A stretch of DNA of 64,000 bases, taken from Pyrus communis. Taxonomy: Eukaryota; Streptophyta; Magnoliopsida; Rosales; Rosaceae. The stretch covers positions 4,763,501 to 4,827,500 of the forward strand of contig NC_084809.1 of assembly GCF_963583255.1 (NCBI RefSeq). The letters run 5' to 3'. The notes beneath the pieces are model-generated. The model did not search any database and was not told the origin of the DNA. It worked only from the letters and a program-made list of their open reading frames with translations. Shown piece by piece: positions 57,435 to 64,000 of the stretch (position 1 is the stretch's first letter; each line of letters opens with the position of its first letter). The position numbers were made by a program, and so were the translations under genes.

Positions 57435-57956
57435 TTATCTGCCCCTTAACAAAGCCTTCTCTGCAGTTTCCACCTCTTCTAAAATCCTCGCCTTTCTCTT
57501 CGCCGGAAGCGGAGCTGTCGGTCCAAAACTAACATAATGCCCTGAAACCGCATTGATTGCTGAGTAAATGTCTCTAAAAGAAACCCTACTGAGCAGAGTC
57601 TTCTCCCTCCTGTACTTGGCCACCCATGAGTTTGATGTTTCTCTCAGCTCCGCCACGGCAGAAGCCACATTGGGGTCGTTTCTATCCATGTTAATGGTCG
57701 TTCTGACCTTGTTGATAATCTCCTCCGTTTCTTTTACGTACTCCTCGTCCGAAGCGGCAAATGCTGCTGGTGTGAGCGGGAAGAGCCATGCTGGCGAGGA
57801 CAGAGTTGCTACTGCTGCTGCCGCCACGAAGGATAAGAATTGGCGGCGTCGAGGTTGTGGGATTGTGGTTGTGGTGGTGGTAGTGGATTTGGTGGACTTG
57901 ATTGGAGGAAGAGCTTTGAGTTTAGAGGTAGGAGTTAGGAGTGTTGGTGAGGCCAT
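57435..57956 (-). CDS. PSB27: photosystem II repair/assembly protein PSB27, chloroplast precursor
   Basis: A single-exon minus-strand gene, 173 residues from MASPTLL. An upstream in-frame ATG at 58049 would add 31 residues, but it lies beyond the G-box and the MASP start gives a normal chloroplast transit peptide. Residues 1-35 are Ser/Thr-rich stroma-targeting sequence. A twin-arginine PRRRQF (35-40) followed by a hydrophobic stretch ending AFA (65-67) is a Tat-type lumen signal. The mature four-helix PSB27 domain contains DPNVASAVAELRETSNSWVA, FRDIYSAINAVSGHYVSFG and PAKRKARILEE.ETAEKAL. It acts in the thylakoid lumen, binding CP43 during assembly and repair of photosystem II. The conserved C-terminus matches the Arabidopsis PSB27-1 type and not the LPA19 type. 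It looks functional. Confidence 0.93.
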   Translation of the reverse strand: MASPTLLTPTSKLKALPPIKSTKSTTTTTTTIPQPRRRQFLSFVAAAAVATLSSPAWLFPLTPAAFAASDEEYVKETEEIINKVRTTINMDRNDPNVASAVAELRETSNSWVAKYRREKTLLSRVSFRDIYSAINAVSGHYVSFGPTAPLPAKRKARILEEVETAEKALLRGR

Positions 57957-58033
57957 GGTTGGGAGTGGAGGAAGAGAGGATTGGGGAGGAGAGAGAGAGT
58001 GTTTGTAGGAGTAAGCAGTTATTGGATTTGTGC

Positions 58034-58055
58034 CACGTGTGCTTATCATCTTATC
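58034..58055 (-). promoter_or_regulatory. G-box plus two I-boxes upstream of PSB27
   Basis: CACGTG at 58034-58039 is followed by CTTATC at 58042-58047 and 58050-58055 (GATAAG on the gene strand). The G-box lies about 80 bp upstream of the start codon. G-box and I-box together form the classic light-responsive module of photosynthesis genes. The leader between it and the ATG is CT-rich and has no TATA box. Confidence 0.6.
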
Positions 58056-58059
58056 TTAT

Positions 58060-58555
58060 ATTTTGGTCTTTTGGATGAGAGGTGACCCAATGAGGCATTG
58101 TATATAGATCTGCTTGGGTGTATGTGTTGTTAATTAGTTTCACGCTACATAAAGTTGTGAGGCCTTGACTGTTCTAAAACAACAAAATTAGAGGGTAGAA
58201 AGTTGTGCAAGTAACACTAGACTTGGAGTATGGTGGCCAACTTGAACTAAGCAATAGGGTGTAACAATATTTTGGGAGATTTCAAGCTCGACTTATATAG
58301 ATCTATAATACTATATATAACTAACTTACTGTATGATTTATAGGAATAAAATACTATTATTTCAAAAGAAAAACTTTGTATGTCGTATGATAGATAAAAA
58401 GAAGTCCACCCATGAAGTATGATATAATAGAAAAAAACTTACATACACCTAGAATACCATTGTCAGGTTGATAATATCTGAAATCAAGCATGCATTGTCA
58501 TTTATCATTTTAATTTTCGTTATTTGTTGCTTGAGCCATAAATAAAATTAAGTTT
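58060..58555. other. intergenic upstream of PSB27
   Basis: AT-rich, no gene recognised. Confidence 0.4.
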
Positions 58556-59530
58556 TGTTATAGGGCTAATCTATCCTTATTTACAGAAAGTCGTACAACT
58601 CCAGCTCACCAACTTCGAACCTCAATTTGTGATCCTATTCCAGGAGTCAGACAATCTCAACTCGTTCGAGAGCTCAGACAGGTTTTTCCCCAGAAGTGTG
58701 TCTACCACACAGACCACCAGACTTGGGCATATCTCGCCTTCTTAAAGGCCAACACACGTGTCACCTGAAACGCTGACGTCGTGGCTGCAATCGTGCGAAA
58801 CGTAACAGGACACAACTAAGGCCATCAATAAAGACTTACAGTCATTGTCAATCCCAACTTACCAATCTACCCCGACTCCAACTCAAAATATATGATTGAG
58901 GTTGTTCTTTCCTCATTGCCTATAAATAGAACCAGAGGCCTTTAAGCTCAGGACCTTTGTCAAATTCAATTTGTATGATTATACCCAACCTAGAGGAATT
59001 CTTCAATCAACCTAACTTATTTTCAACACAACCCCAATTGTTCTTCAGCAAATGTCTAATTCTTCAGCTACAATCTCAAAAGCCTATATTCGAAGCAAAC
59101 ATTGCTTACGATCCCTGAGATCTAAAACTTTTACAGCTTTGCCATCTCATGAAATAATTCGGTTGACATGCAATTCTAACCACCCTAATTTTCTCTCCAA
59201 GGCACATGTTTTGTACCAAGTCCAATATGATACCAGTGAGCTTAGTGGGCTATTCTAGCATTATCTCACCCTTCATGGCATGAATCCTACTGGAGTTTTA
59301 TTGGTTTCTTTATATTTTCAGTTTATTTACATTTCAAGTCATGTAGCTTGGCCCATCGGCCTAGATTGTACTTTTGTAAACGTTGTATTGTAAACGTTGT
59401 AATCTCGACTTCATCATGAAATGATTATATTCATCTGTTTCTCACTTTAGTTTCCACTTCTCTTTTATTTACATTTTAGGAAAAAACACACAAATTTACA
59501 TTGAATTTTAAGTCGGCGTTTGCTCGAGGC
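58556..59530 (+). mobile_element. LTR-like remnant (solo LTR type), plus orientation
   Basis: Contains CCTATAAATAGAACCAGAGG (TATA box), then TTCTTCAATCAACCTAACTT, TTCAACACAACCCCAATTG and AGCAAACATTGCTTACGATC, all of which recur in the same order, reverse-complemented, at 61801-62140. Edges and TSD were not determined. The open frame 59052-59258 lies inside it and is not a gene. Confidence 0.6.
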
Positions 59531-61700
59531 ACATAAAAGAACATAACTGGACCAATGTCCTATTCAGTGCACAATAATTTGGTTAAGAAGTCGATTTACC
59601 CACAACTTTCACAAATATTGCCTGTTTGCAACTTCTAAAAGTGGCACACTTATCTCTCTTTCTCTCGAGCCATCTGTAGTGTCAAGACTGAAAGCAACAT
59701 TCGGGTTAAATACATATTGAACCCAGTTCAAACTCTGTTTGAGTTTTGACACCAAAATTTATAATGTGTAATCAACTTCAAATATCAAAGGGAAGCGTTA
59801 TTGGCACTCCAAAAATCTCATTCTACACTCCTCATAAGTGTATTTTTCTTTCCTAATATAGAAAATTTGAAGTGTAGAATGAGAGTTTTGGAGTGCTAAT
59901 AACAATTCTCATATCAAATTCCAATTACAAAGAATTTCTCTCATGGAAGGAAATATCCCCCCAAATCCCTCAGTCTATAAATATATTGAGCCCAAATAAT
60001 TCAGGCAATAAAAACATTGGGTTATAGATTTTGGACTCTGACCAAATGTTCAAATCTAAATGGTCTTGTTTGGGCTGGTGTTCTGTCAAACTCATCCCCT
60101 AAGTCCCTCAGTCCCAGACTCCTAAGTGGAGTCTACAAAATGCATTCTGCCGAAGAAATTTCAATAGCCACTTTCATTGCCTTTACACAAGTGGAGTCTG
60201 CATAATGCAATCTGTTTCAAAAGCCTAACAAAAAGGTCATTACATCTCTTGTTTTGTCCCCCAAATTCTTCATTTCAGTCTTTAGTGCTTGCCAAATTTT
60301 ACTTTTGAACTTTATTTACCAAGACCATGTTGCTCAACCTCGGTTTTAGTTGAGATTTTATTCTTTACTTTGTACGTATGAACCCCACCCAGTCCCTATC
60401 TTTATATTATTTATAGTATAATTTGGATGCAAAAAGGTAATTGGGTACAAACTTCTTGCTTCATAAAGAAGCCAGGGTAAACATTTGTGTTCCCTTTTCA
60501 TCATTTTACCTTGCACCCATACATCTAAAAATGAAATTGTCCTTAACTTTTTTGACTTGCAATGATTAGTTTGGTCCAGCGGCACACAATATTCACTTAT
60601 CACTTAACAAAGAATGTTTCGAATTTACTCTCACAAAGCGATAATAATATATTTATAATGAGTACGATATGGTGCATTATGGTTTATTGTTGCTGAGTTA
60701 ACAGCCTAATACAAAGTGAACTACAAGCCTACATATAAAATGCATTTGAGCATCACTGCCAATAATAATTGGGAAGCCTTTCGTGGAAAAAATAAGCTAA
60801 AATACAAAATAAAATTGAAAAGGAATCCGAGGGCCATGTTATGAATGTATTGAACAATGGTAATTACTAATTAGAACACTAGATGAGAATTATGACACTT
60901 TGCATGATCATTCCATATGGTTATGAATCATGATCAGTAATCATGATCAAATAATCATTTGTAATTAAAGAATTAATTATATGTGGACTACAATTCAATA
61001 GACAGGTAGAACACAACAAAGTTGAGATAATTGAGGGCCTACACTTTAAGAAAATTTGGTGTAAAGATAGAAAGCAGCAGTAAAGCCATGACTTTAAAAA
61101 GTTTGTGGAAAGGATATACATTGGTTCTTCTGAATTTTGTTAGACTATGAATAAACAGGAACAAGAAAGTAAGAATTCAATTTCAATTTTGGTTTAGTGC
61201 TTGGATTTTTCAAATAAACAAATATATCAAAAAGCTAAAGGAACATAAAAAGTTAGAGCGTATCCATAACCGTTTGTCCACATATCCAAATTATGGAAAA
61301 AGTATTCTAGTTTTATTTATTAAAAAAAATGAATAAATTTTGGATATGTTGATATAAACTACATTGGTATGAAACTCGTCATTAAGAAGTGATGGTGTTA
61401 AAACTCAGACAAAATTTAATTGGGTTTAAAACGTATTTGTCTTGAGTGTTACTTCCGGTCTCAATGCAGTGAGATGGCTCTAGAGAAAGAGAGAATATGC
61501 GTGCCACTGTTGGAGGCTGCCAACATATAGTGTTTGTGTTTGAATGTTTGTGAAAGTTTTGCGTAAAATCAGACTTTTTAACCAAATGATTGTGTGCCAA
61601 ATGAGATGCTAGTTCGGTTAAGTTCTTTTTTATGCCTCGAGCGGACTTAAAATTCAAGAAATTGAGATTAGAACCATTTACAAAAGAGAATTGGGCTGAT
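59531..61700. other. intergenic with one small MITE
   Basis: A palindromic MITE at about 59792-59908 (TTGGCACTCCAAAAATCTCATT...AATGAGAGTTTTGGAGTGCTAA). No gene recognised elsewhere. Confidence 0.5.
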
Positions 61701-61779
61701 GAACCAGTCTACATGACTTAAAAAGTAAATAAATTGTAAAATATAAGAAAAGCAGTAAACTCTAACAATATCCAGGCCA

Positions 61780-62400
61780 TGTAATTAAGGTAGAATAATG
61801 CTAGAGGAATTCTTTTACCATGAGGGTGGACTGAAGGGAAAGCTTTGTCTCAAAGAGGTGATTAGTTTTGGTTGGAATGTTCATTAACCGAATCATACCA
61901 TGAGGTTGCAATGCTATAAATGCTTTAGATCCCAATGATCCTAGGCAGTGTTTGCTTTGATGAAAGCTTAGGGTTGTAGCTGAAGACCTGAGAGAGTTGC
62001 TGAAGAGCAATTGGTTTGTGTTGAAAAGCAGTTAGATTGATTGAAGAACCACTTAAGGTTATTAATCATAAAGATTAAGAAATGACGAAGATGCTTGGTT
62101 TGAAGGCCTTTGGTCATATTTATAAGCCGCTGGGGAAGAGCAACCTCGATCATATAGTTGAGCTGGTGCAAGGATAGATCAATCATTTGATGCTGATAAT
62201 AATTGCAATTCTTGGTTGCTGGCCTTCATTTGGGAATCTGGGGCTAGCGTGTCTGGTGGCCTTCTGCTGGGAATCTGGGACCGGCGTGTCTCTTTAATGC
62301 ATGTCTGGTGACTCGTTGTTGGCCTTGTTACGATCGTTGCACAATTGTTGCGCATGACACCAACATGTCTGGTGATGCGTCCCTCATTGTTTAAGGAGAT
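61780..62400 (-). mobile_element. LTR-like remnant, minus orientation
   Basis: The minus strand gives GGCTTATAAATATGACCAAA, TTCTTCAATCAATCTAACTG, TTTTCAACACAAACCAATTG and AAGCAAACACTGCCTAGGATC, collinear with 58900-59130. The two copies are diverged (roughly 70-75% by eye). Upstream on the minus strand are repeats of CAGACACGC and CCAGACATG. Confidence 0.6.
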
Positions 62401-63688
62401 GAGAGATTATCAGGATTAGTCGTCCACATGGTAGATGCGCTTTGGATGGGTAGAGTTCGAGCCCTTAAGCAGTTGTGGAATAGTGAAAAACGGTCGCCCG
62501 AGCCTTAGAGGATTATCCTAAATTGGGCCTTAAAGTCGGTGGGGCGTTGTCGCATGACTTTTGTAAATATAAATATATTGATTTCATAGTAGCCTTATTT
62601 TTTTTTTATAGTCTAAACAAGAAGAGTCAAAATTAAGACATCTTACTTATCACTCGACTAAATTGAGAAGCTTCAAAGGGATCTACCTAAACATCACACA
62701 AAATGAAAGATTTAAAAAAAAAAAAAAAAAAAATCTCAAAATTAGGATTTCTTATTTAAAATTTCGGATTTTGCTACAATAGATATAAGTTTGTAGTCTG
62801 TCCCTAAATTTTCATTTGCTTTATTTTAGTGTCATACTTGACCAATATTATCTTTTCCATACTTAATTTTTTATTCTGCATGTTTGAGCCAATGTCGGCA
62901 TTTGATGCATTATTTTGTAGGTCCATATCGAATCATATATTCTGCAAAATAGGTCATTATTTTGTAAGTCCGTTTTTTTTTAACTTTTTAATCTTTTAAA
63001 AATAAATGCAAACGCATGTTGGTTGGTCAATGCTTAGGGTTATAAATTATCAGAAATAAAAAAGCTAATTTTGGATTTGCAGACATGATCTTCATTTTCA
63101 GAAGAAAAAGAGGCCCATGTGAATGTAACGTGCTCTTCTCATACTTTCAAAGAAAAAAAATATGTCTTGAATGATATTATTTTCTAAAATACATGGAGGT
63201 ATATTTTTCGAAAATATGTATACATACGTCAACAGTGGCTATCTCACAAAATAATGTGTTATTTTTTAGACGAAATTGTGTATTGTTTTGGTAAAATGAA
63301 ATATGATTATATATATGATTTTGTATGCATCTGTAATTTTAATACCACTGAATATTTGATATCCATTTGCAATTATTTTTGTAAAGAAATTATAAGGGAA
63401 TGTAAAAGGCCTATTCCTTTTGAGCTGGGTTGCCTGCCCTTCATTATCATTTCCAGTTCCACATGATCTGGTTTAGTACTGTTCCAGACTTGCTATTCAC
63501 GATGAAGGGGAACACAATTTAATTGGGTCAGACTCACAAACCTCACCTTGCAACTTGCAGGCTAGATGTATACAACTACAAGATTTGTGGTTATAGATTA
63601 GGGTTTAAGTTTGAAACTGAATTGTAGGGTTGCAGTACTATCTCAAATGGATAACATGTGAACAAAGCACAAGGAGAACAAGAAGTTC
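62401..63688. other. intergenic, nothing recognised
   Basis: AT-rich with an A-run near 62714-62732. The open frame at 63254-63466 has no recognisable domain. Confidence 0.4.
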
Positions 63689-63691
63689 TTA

Positions 63692-64000
63692 GGTCGTCTC
63701 CAACCGAGAGCTGGCTAGATGGCTCGTTTTAGCTCTCTGGCCCTCCAAGATATTAATATTTTAATGAACAGTATAAGATTATATTTGCCCCCGTCTCCAA
63801 CCGAGGGCCAAAGGGCCATAGGGCTCGTTATAGCCTTGTTATAAAAAACCGTATCCAATCGAGGCCCAAAGGGCCAAACATAATTTATTATTTAAATTTA
63901 AAAACTACAACAACTTAAATTCAAATCCAACAACAACTTAAATTTAAAAACGACGAATTAAATTTAAAAACTACAAATTAAATTTAAAGGAATGGTGAAT
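63692..64000. mobile_element. Harbinger MITE, left part, runs off the window
   Basis: GGTCGTCTCCAACCGAGAGC begins after TTA (63689-63691). The subterminal CTCTGGCCCTCCAAGATATT and the AAATTTAAAAACTACAA repeats match 51323 onward and the 3' part of 1265-3022. The right end lies outside the window. Confidence 0.8.

Noticed and set aside
57568..58008. 146-residue plus-strand frame
   Set aside because: Antisense to the PSB27 coding region.

Overview
This window looks like nuclear DNA of a eudicot plant. It is AT-rich, and its genes have short GT-AG introns. It encodes plant-specific families (an EPF1-type stomatal peptide, the thylakoid-lumen photosystem II factor PSB27, DUF789, SAUR and an NHL/LEA_2 protein). 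It also carries many plant transposons, including a Cassandra element with 5S-rRNA-like LTRs. The O-methyltransferase type and the repeat families suggest Rosaceae, perhaps the apple/pear group, but that is inference.

Layout. At 0.85-3.0 kb there is an ankyrin/PGG gene fragment and a complete Harbinger-type element with a decayed Myb/NAM-like gene. At 3.9-4.6 kb there is an NHL gene (minus). At 7.7-9.7 kb there is a small non-autonomous LTR retrotransposon with PBS, PPT and TSD. At 10.4-10.9 kb there is a two-exon EPF1 gene. At 12.7-15.7 kb there is a ten-exon ELMO-domain gene. At 16.9-26.1 kb there is a tandem cluster of four O-methyltransferase (OMT) loci, two intact and two broken. The OMT loci are interleaved with SAUR copies in different states of decay, have 240-bp tandem repeats in their promoters, and enclose an inverted copy of the ELMO gene tail. 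At 29.1-29.6 kb there is a secreted LysM protein. At 34.8-37.2 kb there is a six-exon DUF789 gene (minus). At 57.4-58.0 kb there is PSB27 (minus) with a G-box and two I-boxes. The rest is intergenic DNA built largely from MITEs, two Mutator-like elements with 9-bp TSDs, a rearranged Cassandra element, nested Harbinger MITEs and LTR-like remnants.

The genes do not form one pathway, as expected for a plant chromosome. The one functional cluster is the OMT array, which grew by tandem duplication of a block containing promoter repeats, OMT and SAUR. The most unusual items are three. The Cassandra copy has its target-site duplication around an extra inverted LTR end. The OMT promoters contain an amplified 240-bp unit. 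The OMT1/OMT2 junction contains an inverted ELMO tail with a 17-bp filler from another ELMO exon. All exon models were read by eye from splice signals and family knowledge; no alignment or transcript data were available.
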